DNA of 64,000 bases from an uncultured Prevotellaceae bacterium. Its GTDB lineage: Bacteria; Bacteroidota; Bacteroidia; Bacteroidales; Muribaculaceae. Shown in pieces: positions 8,988 through 18,800 of the stretch. Under the pieces are notes generated by a model. The model was given only the letters and a program-made list of their open reading frames with translations. It did no database searches and had not been told where the DNA came from. The position numbers and the translations under genes were made by a program. The stretch covers positions 38,826 through 102,825 of the forward strand of contig CAMVBJ010000007.1 in NCBI GenBank assembly GCA_947165675.1, written 5' to 3'. Each line of letters starts with the position of its first letter. The stretch's first letter is position 1.

Positions 8988-9509
8988 ATGGAAGAAGAAA
9001 AGAAAGATTGGGTCGAGAAATTCAGCAAGGATGAACTAATTGAGGACATTCAGCGCGAGTTTGCCTCCGATGCACAGAATGACATTGGCTGTGGAGGTTT
9101 TCTCCTGCTCCTTTTAGTGTACAATATTGTCAATGGTTTTATCACAGGCGATTGGTTGTCTCAACTATGGTCTTTTCCGGTTCTTCTCCTTCCACTCTTT
9201 GTTTTTGAAATTTGGTGGAAAAAGAGAATGAGCAAATGTGAAGACGCTCATCAGCTGGTGGACATGTACGCAAAGTATAATAAGACTAATAAAATCTTGG
9301 GCTACACAGTAGCGACTGCGTGGATCCTATACATGTGTTATGACTTCTATTCTGATCTCGAAGAAGCCAGTATGACAAGAATTGTGGTGTTTGCCGCTTT
9401 TATTATTATCATTATTAGTATTTTAATTTGGTCCCTGTTTCGCAAGAGAGGCAAGCGACCCGTTGAAAAAGAACTTGATCGCTTGCGCGACATGATTTCA
9501 AAAGAATGA
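8988..9509 (+). CDS. Unknown membrane protein
   Basis: A 173-aa protein I do not recognise. It has a charged N-terminal cytoplasmic stretch (about 1-35), two closely spaced hydrophobic segments (about 40-58 and 62-78), a charged loop, two further hydrophobic segments (about 103-120 and 131-150) and a charged C-terminal tail rich in Arg/Lys. That gives four membrane passes with both ends probably inside. No cysteine or histidine cluster or catalytic motif is visible. Its base composition is more AT-rich than the neighbouring GH31 and outer-membrane genes. It is transcribed alone. Confidence 0.7.
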   Translation: MEEEKKDWVEKFSKDELIEDIQREFASDAQNDIGCGGFLLLLLVYNIVNGFITGDWLSQLWSFPVLLLPLFVFEIWWKKRMSKCEDAHQLVDMYAKYNKTNKILGYTVATAWILYMCYDFYSDLEEASMTRIVVFAAFIIIIISILIWSLFRKRGKRPVEKELDRLRDMISKE

Positions 9510-9640
9510 TTCCTGGAGAATTATGAATTGGCGTCAAGCCATCAGGAACAACTTAAAAAACTGTTATTAGTTGCAACTTTTTGTATGGCATCTACGTCTA
9601 TTATATAGGAACAAAAACTAACTAAACTCAAGTAAATAAT

Positions 9641-12196
9641 ATGAAAACTACATTGGTAAAAAGATTGTTGTGCGCCATGCTGGTCACCCTGATGAGTCTT
9701 ATCACGGTGGCACAGGATTTTACTGGCTCTTGGAAAGGCAATATTGTAGCCGGTCCCTACACTGTCCCCATCGTGTTGAACTTGCAACAGACCGATGAGG
9801 GCGTGACCGCCACGCTCGATTCGCCCGAGCAGAAAGCCTTTGGCATCAAGGCCAAGGCGACTATCAAGGGCGACCAGATCAATGTCGATGTCAATGAGAT
9901 CGGCGCCAACTACAAGGCGACCCTCAAGGACAACACCCTGGACGGTACCTATAGCCAGATGGGTTACTCCACCGCCCTGAAATTGACGCGTGAAGTCCCT
10001 GCTGTCGCCGATAACGGCGACGAGGACTGGATCAACGACTCGCTGTTGAGCGTGTTTGACAACATCCAGTTGAAGGATGTCACCGTCACCGCCCAGCGCC
10101 AACTCATCAAGCAGGAGGTGGACCGCATCGGCTACAGTGTCGCCGATGATGCCGACAGCAAGACCAACAACGTGTTGACCATGCTGCGCAAGGTGCCCAT
10201 GGTGAGCGTCGATGCCCAGGACGAGATCCGCGTCAACGGCCAGACCAACTTCAAGATCTTCCGCAACGGTCACCCCGACCCATCGCTCTCGCGTAACGCC
10301 AAGGACATCCTCAAGGCGATGCCTGCCAGCAGCGTCAAGCGCATTGAGGTGATCACCGAGCCAGGTGCCAAGTATGATGCCGAGGGCACGACCCTGATCC
10401 TGAACATCGTCATGGCCGACAACTCGACCCTCAAGGGCATGTCGGGCATGGCATCGGCCAGGGCCGACCACATGGGTGCCGTGGGAGGCTCATTGAACCT
10501 GACCACCCAGCTCGACAAGGTGGTGCTGTCGGTCGATTATGGCATCCACCACGATAGCGGCAATGGCCAGAAGACCAACACGACGACCTTTAACCGCTAC
10601 ACCGAGAGCGGGTCGGAACTGATGAGCGACGGCACATTTGACGTGGACAAGATGACCGTCCACTTTGGCGACGTGAGCGCCAGCTGGGAGCCCGACACCT
10701 TGAACCTCGTGTCACTCTCGCTCGGTGGGTTTGCCTATGACTACAGTGGCAACGGCACCAGCAGTAGCATCATGCGCAACGCTACAGGCCAGCCCCTGTA
10801 CAGCTACAGCGTGGGCAACCACACCAGTGCCGACAGCTACAGCTTGGACAGCCGCTTGGACTATCAGCGCCGCACGCGCCTCAAGGGCGAGACCATCACG
10901 CTGAGTTACATGCTCTCGGCCTGGCACAACAAGAACAAGGATAACTCCAAGTACACCGACAACGTCAATCTGCCCGTGCCCTACTACGGCATCGACAGTG
11001 ACGGTAAGGAAGACTTCAACGAGCACACCGTGCAGCTTGACTGGACACGCCCCCTGGCCGAGAAGCACAAGCTGGAAACTGGCGCCAAATACATCTACCG
11101 CTTAAACCGCAGCCACAACATCCAGGACTACCTGGGCATCGATGACGACATGGACATGCGCTACAAGCATGTGACCCAGGTGGGAGCAGCCTATGCGAGC
11201 TACACCTTCCACAGCGGTCCATGGGATGCACGGGCCGGACTGCGCTATGAGCACAGTTTCCTGCGTGCCACCTATCCCGACGGTCAGCAGGACGCCTACG
11301 AGGCTCACCTCAACGACCTCGTGCCCAGTGCCAGCCTGCGCTATCAGTTCAACTTCGCCAACAGTCTGAAACTCTCATACGCTGCCAGCATCAACCGTCC
11401 AGGCATCAGTTACCTGAATCCCGCTGTGATTGAGACGCCCACGAGCCGTTCCTATGGTAACACAGACTTGGGTAGCGCCCACACCCACTCGGTGAGCCTG
11501 ACCTACATGCGCGTGGGACCCAAGTTGACTTTCAACATCACGCCGCAGTTCCAGTTCTGCAACAACGGCATCAGTGCCGTGAAGTGGGCCGACGGCCTGG
11601 TGCAGGTATCGACCTACGCCAACACGCTCAAGCGATACTCGACGACCATCTCGGCCTTTGTGCAGTGGATGATGACCCAGAAGACCAATTTCATGCTCAA
11701 CGGCTCCATCGGCTACAACTATTACAAGAGCAAGGAGTTGGGATTGAAAAACGACCGCGTGAGCGGCAACTTCTTTGCCAACTTGACCCAGTTCCTGCCT
11801 TGGAAACTACAATTGTCGGGCTTTGCCGGCATGTGGGGCGGAGGTATCAATGACCTGTATGGCCGCATGGGTACCATCTTCTTCCACGGCTTCAGCTTGC
11901 AGCGCTCGTTCCTCAAGGAGGACCGCTTGACCGTTCAGCTGTCAGCCCAGAACCCCTTCAGCGGCAAGTACATGAGCATGAAGAATTACATCACCCAGGG
12001 CGATGTGACGGGGTGGTCGCGCTATGAGCAGCGCCAGGGCCGCAAGTTCGGCATCTCGGTGAGCTACCGCTTTGGCTCGCTCTCCACGCGCGTCAAGAAA
12101 GCCGACAAGAGTATCGAGAACGATGACCTGATCGGTAGTGGCAAGCAGTCGGGTGGCACGGGAGGCAGCCCCACCGGCGGCATGGGAGGTAACTAA
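9641..12196 (+). CDS. Outer-membrane beta-barrel protein, TonB-receptor-like, with N-terminal beta domain
   Basis: An 851-aa exported protein: signal peptide (about 1-23), a beta-rich domain of about 95 residues starting DFTGSWKGNI, a plug-like domain (LKDVTVTAQR to about 250, with NVLTMLRKVPMV, RVNGQTNFKIF and IEVITEPGAKYDAEG motifs) and a C-terminal barrel of the outer-membrane beta-barrel family 3 type. The C-terminus is a Gly/Thr-rich tail after the last strand. Such proteins sit in the outer membrane; this branch usually lacks a SusD partner, and none is here. In many relatives the N-terminal domain is a carboxypeptidase-regulatory-like fold; here it instead looks like the small lipocalin-like beta domain often fused to secreted hydrolases. 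Substrate unknown. Confidence 0.87.
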   Translation: MKTTLVKRLLCAMLVTLMSLITVAQDFTGSWKGNIVAGPYTVPIVLNLQQTDEGVTATLDSPEQKAFGIKAKATIKGDQINVDVNEIGANYKATLKDNTLDGTYSQMGYSTALKLTREVPAVADNGDEDWINDSLLSVFDNIQLKDVTVTAQRQLIKQEVDRIGYSVADDADSKTNNVLTMLRKVPMVSVDAQDEIRVNGQTNFKIFRNGHPDPSLSRNAKDILKAMPASSVKRIEVITEPGAKYDAEGTTLILNIVMADNSTLKGMSGMASARADHMGAVGGSLNLTTQLDKVVLSVDYGIHHDSGNGQKTNTTTFNRYTESGSELMSDGTFDVDKMTVHFGDVSASWEPDTLNLVSLSLGGFAYDYSGNGTSSSIMRNATGQPLYSYSVGNHTSADSYSLDSRLDYQRRTRLKGETITLSYMLSAWHNKNKDNSKYTDNVNLPVPYYGIDSDGKEDFNEHTVQLDWTRPLAEKHKLETGAKYIYRLNRSHNIQDYLGIDDDMDMRYKHVTQVGAAYASYTFHSGPWDARAGLRYEHSFLRATYPDGQQDAYEAHLNDLVPSASLRYQFNFANSLKLSYAASINRPGISYLNPAVIETPTSRSYGNTDLGSAHTHSVSLTYMRVGPKLTFNITPQFQFCNNGISAVKWADGLVQVSTYANTLKRYSTTISAFVQWMMTQKTNFMLNGSIGYNYYKSKELGLKNDRVSGNFFANLTQFLPWKLQLSGFAGMWGGGINDLYGRMGTIFFHGFSLQRSFLKEDRLTVQLSAQNPFSGKYMSMKNYITQGDVTGWSRYEQRQGRKFGISVSYRFGSLSTRVKKADKSIENDDLIGSGKQSGGTGGSPTGGMGGN

Positions 12197-12297
12197 CCCA
12201 GCCACAGTCCCAAGACCGCGTTCTTTATAGGCCACAGCTGATGGGTCTGAAATTTTGGAGGCTATCGCTTTTTGGAGGCTACGAAATGAATTGAAAG

Positions 12298-12332
12298 GTA
12301 TCCGCGTTCCTGCAAAACTAGGGCGCGGATAC
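12298..12332 (+). terminator. Rho-independent terminator of the outer-membrane gene
   Basis: A 9-bp stem (GTATCCGCG with CGCGGATAC) followed by TATG and seven T. Just upstream a TTGGAGGCTA word is repeated (12255-12282). Confidence 0.75.
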
Positions 12333-12366
12333 TATGTTTTTTTCTCTAATTTAAATGATCATTGTT

Positions 12367-12963
12367 TTACAAGGTGGAGAAGAGGGTGACGAGGAAAGGG
12401 ACGGAGAAATCGACGAGGAAACCGTGGAAGAGGGAGAGGATGACGAAGTCCTGTCCGCTGCAACGGGTGATGATGGGAAGGGTAGTGTCCATTGTGGTGG
12501 CACCGCCCGATGAGATGGGTGCCAGAGGACCGAAGTAGCGCACGAGCAGGGGAGCACCCAGCAAGGTGAAGACCTCGCGGATGATATTGGCCAGCAGGGC
12601 GACTGTGCCGAGCTCAGGTCCCTGATACTGGGTGATGAGAATGCTGGAGAGGGAATAGTAGCCGAATCCAGACCCGACGGCGAGACACTGCGACAGTGAA
12701 CGGCCTGGCAGACCGATTGAGGCGACGGCTGTAGCGGCCAGTGTGCCGGTGATGGTCATCAGTGGCAAGAGCATGAGGCGAGGGTCGAGTTGTCGAAAAC
12801 TTTTCAAGAGCTCGGTGTTGTTGCCCACGGTGACACCGACGCTGAAGAGCAGAGCGCACAGGGTGTAGAAACTGATGTTGCCATTGAGGTCGGGGAGCCA
12901 GTGCATCACGCCACAGATGATGCCCAGAACGAAGAAGGCGATGATGATGAGACTGCCTTTCAT
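12367..12963 (-). CDS. lysO: Lysine exporter LysO, C-terminal part
   Basis: This 198-aa membrane protein is the C-terminal part of the LysO (YbjE, DUF340) lysine exporter, which E. coli encodes as one protein of about 300 aa. Visible family marks are FSVGVTVGNN, the GSGFGYYSLSS segment and LLANIIREVFTLLGAPLLVRYFG. About six membrane segments are present. The start at 12963 is fixed by its 4-base ATGA overlap with the stop of the upstream gene, the N-terminal half of the same transporter. The frame is open 31 codons further upstream, but that is read-through in the overlapping gene. The pair is translationally coupled and should form one transporter. Confidence 0.87.
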   Translation of the reverse strand: MKGSLIIIAFFVLGIICGVMHWLPDLNGNISFYTLCALLFSVGVTVGNNTELLKSFRQLDPRLMLLPLMTITGTLAATAVASIGLPGRSLSQCLAVGSGFGYYSLSSILITQYQGPELGTVALLANIIREVFTLLGAPLLVRYFGPLAPISSGGATTMDTTLPIITRCSGQDFVILSLFHGFLVDFSVPFLVTLFSTL

Positions 12964-13244
12964 GATGACTGGCCTCCTTTCTTGTTGTGCCGAACCCATC
13001 GCCACAATGCCCACGAGAATAGAACCGTGCCGACGATGCCAGCCATGGAGAGCCACAATGCCTCGATGCCCAGTTGGCGTATGCCGTGGATGACTCGGGG
13101 GTTACTGCCCACCTCGACGCCGAGGAAGAAGAGCAAAAGCCAGATGAACACTGTCACCGCATGGGGCACAATGCGCAGCCGTCGCCCACGCATGAGGAAT
13201 CCGACGGCCATACCACTCAACATGATGGCTACAACCTTTAACAT
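12960..13244 (-). CDS. Lysine exporter LysO, N-terminal part
   Basis: A 94-aa protein with three hydrophobic segments (about 1-17, 26-43, 60-80) matching the N-terminal part of LysO. It contains FLMRGRRL and LLLFFLGVEVGSNP, the first copy of the repeated structural motif also found in the second half. Its stop overlaps the next start by 4 bases (ATGA), so both halves are made together. The split seems deliberate rather than a frameshift, because the two reading frames join through a start-stop overlap and both ends have sensible boundaries. A -7 box lies only 7 bases upstream of the start codon. Confidence 0.82.
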   Translation of the reverse strand: MLKVVAIMLSGMAVGFLMRGRRLRIVPHAVTVFIWLLLFFLGVEVGSNPRVIHGIRQLGIEALWLSMAGIVGTVLFSWALWRWVRHNKKGGQSS

Positions 13245-13251
13245 GATGGTG

Positions 13252-13259
13252 CAAAGGTA
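13252..13259 (-). promoter_or_regulatory. -7 promoter box of the lysO pair
   Basis: TACCTTTG on the minus strand ending 7 bases before the start codon; the mRNA leader must be extremely short. Confidence 0.55.
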
Positions 13260-13338
13260 ATCAATCTTGTTGGCATATCGGCTGTTAAGTGCGCGCTTTT
13301 TGTGACTTCAGATTAGTGTCGGTGTTGAAGAAAAATAG

Positions 13339-13346
13339 TACCTTTG
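13339..13346 (+). promoter_or_regulatory. -7 promoter box of the lipoprotein gene
   Basis: TACCTTTG, 30 bases before the start codon of the next gene. Confidence 0.5.
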
Positions 13347-13376
13347 CCACGTTGGTTCTTATAAAAGGGCAAGGAT

Positions 13377-13904
13377 ATGAAGAGAAAATTGTGTATAGCA
13401 GCGCTTGCGGTGGCAGGAATGGCCGCTTGCTCACCAGGTGGTAACGTGGAGAGTGAGGGAGAAAAAGAGCTTGATACTGTGGCTGTTGTGGAGCGTGTTA
13501 ACAAGATTTATGCTGGCGCGTTGAAGCAGTATAACGAGTTTGATAGTACCAAGTCCTGGGTCAATAGTGACAGCCTGTATTGCACGACGGACTGGAACTC
13601 GTGGCTGGCACGAGTGAAAGACTATGATGCAAAACACGCTGACGGCATGGTAGGTTTTCTGGAAGCAGACTACTGGGTGATGGGTCAGGACTGGGGCGAC
13701 TTGTCGGTGAGCGATGTGAAAGTTACCGAAATGACCGACTCGACAGCTATGGTGCAACTCAACCTTCATAACCTGGGTGAGCTGATACCCGTGCGTCTGG
13801 AGATGGCCTGTGAAAAAGGTGAGTGGAAAATCGACAATTTTATAGACGATGCCCACGATGTTGACTGGAAGGCTGGCATGAAGGAGTATCTCAATGAGAA
13901 GTGA
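13377..13904 (+). CDS. Lipoprotein, DUF3828-like
   Basis: A 175-aa lipoprotein: signal peptide with the lipobox MAAC at residues about 15-18, so Cys18 should be lipidated, followed by an acidic linker. The mature part resembles the NTF2-like DUF3828 lipoproteins of Bacteroidota: helices with VERVNKIYAGALKQY, then beta strands (VSDVKVTEMTDSTAMVQL) and the GEWKIDNFIDD motif close to the C-terminus. Function unknown. The first 39 bases after the stop include an 18-base word repeated twice (13920-13955). It lies upstream of the M6 peptidase gene in the same orientation, 115 bases apart, and may be co-transcribed. Confidence 0.75.
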   Translation: MKRKLCIAALAVAGMAACSPGGNVESEGEKELDTVAVVERVNKIYAGALKQYNEFDSTKSWVNSDSLYCTTDWNSWLARVKDYDAKHADGMVGFLEADYWVMGQDWGDLSVSDVKVTEMTDSTAMVQLNLHNLGELIPVRLEMACEKGEWKIDNFIDDAHDVDWKAGMKEYLNEK

Positions 13905-13919
13905 GAGTGACTCCTGTTG

Positions 13920-13955
13920 ACGGATTAGACGGAAATAACGGATTAAACGGAAATA
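13920..13955. repeat. Short tandem repeat, two 18-base units
   Basis: CGGATTAGACGGAAATAA and CGGATTAAACGGAAATAA lie head to tail in the gap between the lipoprotein and M6 peptidase genes. Confidence 0.6.
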
Positions 13956-14019
13956 ACGGACTATATGAGAAAAACGGATGATGGCATCCGTGTTGCGAGA
14001 GAGGTAAAGGAATAAGGAT

Positions 14020-15756
14020 ATGAAGAAGATATTGTTGACAATGATGGTGGCGATGCTGCTGATGACATGGTGTGTCGCTGGGGCTGCGCCTGCCAAGCCT
14101 GGAATGATGCAGCACGTGCAGAGTGACGGCTCGACGGTGACGCTGATGATGCGGGGTGGGGAACTGCACCGCTCGCTGGTGACGACCGACGGCTTGACGG
14201 TGGCGCGTGCCGCCAGTGGAGACTACTGTTACGTGGCCAGTGGTGTGATGAGTGACGTGATGGCCCACAATGTGGGGCTCCGTGGCGTGGAAGAGACAGC
14301 ATTTGTCGCTGCCTATCGAGAACAGATGACCCGCGACGATGGTGGCCGTCGTGTCCCCCGCCGTGAGGGAGAGAATGATAATCCACAGGTGCCGACGATG
14401 GGTTCGCCTCGCATTCCCGTCATCCTGGTCAATTACACCGACCTGTCGTTCAAGAGCGACGATCCTGTCGTCACGTTCCAGAACCAGTTTAACGAGCAGG
14501 AAAAGAGTTGCCTGCACTACTTCCAGTCACAGTCACGTGGTATGTTTTCGCCCCAGTTTGATATCCTGGGTCCCGTCAATCTGCCTCAAACTCGTGAATA
14601 CTATGGTGGCAACATCCGTATATATGGCACCGAGGTTGACCAGCAGTTGGGCACGATGATCTATGACGCATGCACGGGCTTGGGCAGTGGGGTGAATTTC
14701 TCGGACTATGACAATGACGGTGACGGCATTGTTGACGTCGTGGTTGTGCTCTATGCCGGCGTGGGCGAAGCCCAGGCATGGCGCACGGTGCCCGAGAGCG
14801 TGTGGCCCAGCCAGTGGGACATGCAAGAGTCGCTGGACTGGGGTTGCAGCACGATAGGCCCGTTCCAGCTTGATGGTGTGACTATCAACAAGTATGCCGT
14901 GTTCAATGAACTTGAAGGGCCCTACGACACGACCGGCCAGATTGACGGCATTGGCACCTTCTGCCACGAGTTTGGACATTGTTTGGGTCTGCCAGACTTC
15001 TATCCTACCAACGGAGGAAACTATTACGGGATGAGTAGCTGGGACATTATGGACAATGGCTGCTATGCCGACGATGGCCACACCCCGGTGGGCTATACGT
15101 CCTATGAGCGTCACTTCATGGGCTGGATGGACCTGATTGAGCCACGGGAGAATACCCGATATGCCTTGAAACCCCTCAATACCGATGCAGGGACAGCCGT
15201 CAAGGTGACCAACGATGCCAATCCCGACGAGTACTACTTGATTGAATACCGCACCAAGACCGGCTGGGACGCATATCTCGCTGCCGAGGGCTTGATGATC
15301 CTGCATGTGGATTATGACAAGACAATCTGGGAAAACAACACGCCCAACAATGTGGGTAATCACCAGCGCATGACGCTGATTCCCGCCGACGGTGTCCTCT
15401 CGAATAGTTCCAACAAGTATGACCTGTGGCCCCAGGGTGACAAGAACGCCCTGACCGACGAGAGCACTCCCGCCGCCACCGTCTATTACGGAGGCCTGAT
15501 GCACAAGCCCATCACGGGAATGAGCATCAGTGACGACAAGAGCACAGCATCGTTAGGCTACATGATGAGAGAGTCAACCCCAGGTGATGCCAATCAGGAC
15601 GGCGACGTGACCATTGCCGACGTTAACACCGTGATTGACGCCATCCTGTCGGGAAGTGGAGATGCCGATACCCTCAAGTATTGTGACATTAATGAAGATG
15701 GCGAGGTCAGCATTGCCGATGTCGTGATGATCATCGAAATTATCCTTGCCCTATAA
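14020..15756 (+). CDS. Secreted M6 family metallopeptidase with dockerin-like tail
   Basis: A 578-aa secreted zinc protease of the immune-inhibitor A (M6) family. A signal peptide (about 1-22) is followed by a pro-region, the catalytic domain with HEFGHCLGLPD (His316, Glu317, His320, the metzincin-like form with Asp326), and FYPTNGGNYYGMSSWDIMDNG just after it. The C-terminal 60 residues contain two calcium-binding dockerin-like repeats (GDANQDGDVTIADVNTVID and DINEDGEVSIADVVMIIE). In gut Bacteroidales such tails occur on secreted peptidases without a cellulosome; their partner is not known. The next gene is also a secreted peptidase with the same tail, 65 bases downstream, so the pair probably serves extracellular protein digestion. 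Confidence 0.92.
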   Translation: MKKILLTMMVAMLLMTWCVAGAAPAKPGMMQHVQSDGSTVTLMMRGGELHRSLVTTDGLTVARAASGDYCYVASGVMSDVMAHNVGLRGVEETAFVAAYREQMTRDDGGRRVPRREGENDNPQVPTMGSPRIPVILVNYTDLSFKSDDPVVTFQNQFNEQEKSCLHYFQSQSRGMFSPQFDILGPVNLPQTREYYGGNIRIYGTEVDQQLGTMIYDACTGLGSGVNFSDYDNDGDGIVDVVVVLYAGVGEAQAWRTVPESVWPSQWDMQESLDWGCSTIGPFQLDGVTINKYAVFNELEGPYDTTGQIDGIGTFCHEFGHCLGLPDFYPTNGGNYYGMSSWDIMDNGCYADDGHTPVGYTSYERHFMGWMDLIEPRENTRYALKPLNTDAGTAVKVTNDANPDEYYLIEYRTKTGWDAYLAAEGLMILHVDYDKTIWENNTPNNVGNHQRMTLIPADGVLSNSSNKYDLWPQGDKNALTDESTPAATVYYGGLMHKPITGMSISDDKSTASLGYMMRESTPGDANQDGDVTIADVNTVIDAILSGSGDADTLKYCDINEDGEVSIADVVMIIEIILAL

Positions 15757-15821
15757 AAAACTGAAACAATCTTAACCGAGGATTTATTTGTTATTCATCA
15801 TAATATCAACAATTTAACCCA

Positions 15822-18800
15822 ATGAGAATCGTGAGTTATGTTAAATCATTGATGCTCGTTGTGTTGGCATTCACTGTAGCCAACATGACAGCAGGCAATG
15901 TGGATAGCCGTGCCGCACAGGCCAAGGCTATCCAGTTCATGAACAGTCAGGCTGGCACCAGAATGATGGCGTCAAGCAGTAACCTGAAGTTGACCCATGC
16001 CGAGCGGTCGGCAGTCAATGTGAAGGCCAATGACTTCTATGTGTTCAACTATGACGGCGGTGGCTATGTCATCGTCAGCGGAGACGACCGTGCTGAGGAA
16101 ATCCTGGGCTACGGCAGTGGTACGCTTGACATGAATACCATACCCAGCAACATGCGCTGGTGGCTGAGCCAGTACAAGGAGCAGATGGAATTCTTGTTTA
16201 AGAACCCGAAACTTGAAGTTCGTCGCATGAGCGACAACGCATCATCGATGCTGCGTGCCACGACAGTATCACCCTTGTTGACCTGCATTTGGGACCAGGA
16301 TGCTCCCTTCTGGGACCAGTGCCCCACCTATTCGGGCTCTAAATGTTATACGGGCTGTGTCGCCACGGCGATGGCCCAGGTGATGTATTACTGGAAGTAT
16401 CCCAACACATTGCCTGCCTTGCCGTCTTACAGGACCTATTCTAACAATATCTCGGTGGCCGCGCTACCGGGCACGACACTGGACTGGAACAACATGATCA
16501 ATGATTATTACCACAACAGTTATACCACAGCCCAGGCTACTGCTGTGGCTACGCTGATGCGTTACTGTGGCCAGTCTTGCCAGATGGACTATGGTCCTGA
16601 CGGCAGTGGCGCTTATTCCGATGACCAGCTGGAGGGCATGAAACTGTTTGGCTACAACTCTGGAGCCACCTATGTGAGAAGGTTGTCTTATAGCGACTCA
16701 CAGTGGGTTTCTATGATGCTCGAAGACCTTCAGGCCGGTCGTCCCATCCTGTATGGTGGTGATGATGGTACCTATGGCCATGCCTTTGTCGTTGATGGTT
16801 ACGATGGCAGCAAGTTCCACATCAATTGGGGCTGGAGTGGTAGCGATAATGACTACTACGCTATCAGCTCGTTCATGATTGACAGTGAATATGACTTCCG
16901 CTTGAACCAGGATATGCTCTACCAGGTTTATCCTGAGGGTAGTGCCATTGAGACCTATGCTCCCGTGATGGCACAGGCCAGCAATGTGGCAGCAACTTCT
17001 TTCATGGCCAGCTGGACCGACCAGACTCCAAGCGAGAATGTCGAGGACTACACCCTGTATGTTCAGCAGTTTGACCCCAATCAGCAGACCTTGTTGAGCG
17101 AGGCATTTGGTGGTTTGACAGGCAGCGAGCCTGAGAATACCAGAATTGATTCTAAACTTGATGACTATTGCGACAATGCTGGCTGGACAGGCTCTTATGT
17201 TTATCCAGGTAATGACGGGGGACTCAAATTTGGCAACTCGAGCAATGGCGGCTCGTTGACGACCCCCGCACTTGATCTGAGTACCTGTGGGGGTGCCATC
17301 ACAGTGAAATTCAATGCCATGACTTATAATACCGACGCCACCACGCTGACCATCTCATGCGGTAGCGCCAGTGGGACGGTAACCCTAACGGGTACTGCAA
17401 CCGACTATACCGTTGTCTTGAGTGGCGTGACTGCCGCAGCAGGGCAGAAAGTGACCATCGCCAGCTCGGGCTCCAAGAAGCGCTGGCGCCTCTACAGCGT
17501 GGAAATCACTACTGGTGGAACCAGCAACATGTTCAAGGCCACCGAGAGCGGTGATGCCAGCAGCCGTGTGATCTCTGGAGTCACCAGCAAGAACTACACT
17601 GTTACCGGTCTTAACGAGGGTGGCAGCTACAAGTTCTATGTTGAGGCCAACTATACCGACGGCAGCAAGAAGCAATCCAATGTCGAGACTGTGACCCTGG
17701 AAGGCTCTATGGTGCCAACCCCCGAGATGATCGTTGACCCCGTGACCGTGGAGATGAGTGCCGCGGTGTTTGGTACAACTACTGCCAGTATCGATGTGCT
17801 GGCCAGTGACCTCACTAGCGATGTGACCGTTACTCTGAACGACGAGACTGGCATGTTTGCCGTAACTCCTGCCACCATCAGCGCTAGCGATGCCCAGGAG
17901 GGAACCTCTATCACCGTGACCTATGCGCCCACCGCAGCTGGTGAGCATGAGGCCACGATCACCCTGAGCAGTGAGGGTGCCAACGACGTGACGGTGACCG
18001 TCAAGGCTACTGCCGCTATGGAGACCCTCGCTCCCGAGATGCAGCCCGCCAACGAGGAGTATGTGACCAGTAGTTCGTTCCGTGCCGATTGGCTCGACAT
18101 TACTCCCGAGCAGTATGTCAAGGACTACACCCTGTATGTCAACAAGAAACAGGAGACCCCCGCTGGCATGGCGCTGCTGACCGAAACCTTTGGTGGTGTG
18201 GAGGATGCTCCCGAGGAAGACAGCAACGTTGACATCGCCCTGAATGGCTCACTCGATGACTTCTTTGACAATGCGGGATGGACGGGCTATGGTGTCTATC
18301 TCGCTGGCATGGGAGGCGTGAAATTGGGCGCTGGCAGCAAGGTGGGTTATCTCACCACTCCTGCACTCGACTTGACCAGCAGCAATGGCACTGTTACCGT
18401 TAAGTTCAGCGCCAAGAGTTATGGTAGCGATAACAGCTCGATGACCGTTTCGTGTGGTGACGTGAGCCAGACCGTGGAATTGACCGACCAGGTGGCCGAC
18501 TATACTGTTGTATTGACCGATGTACCCGCTCAGGACGGCCAGCAAGTGACCTTGTCGGGACTTGCCAATAAGAAGCGCTTCTACCTCTACAGTGTGAGCA
18601 TCATCGCTGGCGAGGAGACAGCAGCCAGGACCATCACCGAGACTGGCGATGCCGACAGCCGTGTGATTACTGGCATCACCAGCCAGTACTATGTCGTTGA
18701 GAACCTCACTCCTGGCGCAACCTACACCTACTACGTCGAGGCTAACTACATTGACGGTAGCAAGGCGAGCAGCAATGTTGAGACAGTAACCTTGCTCCAG

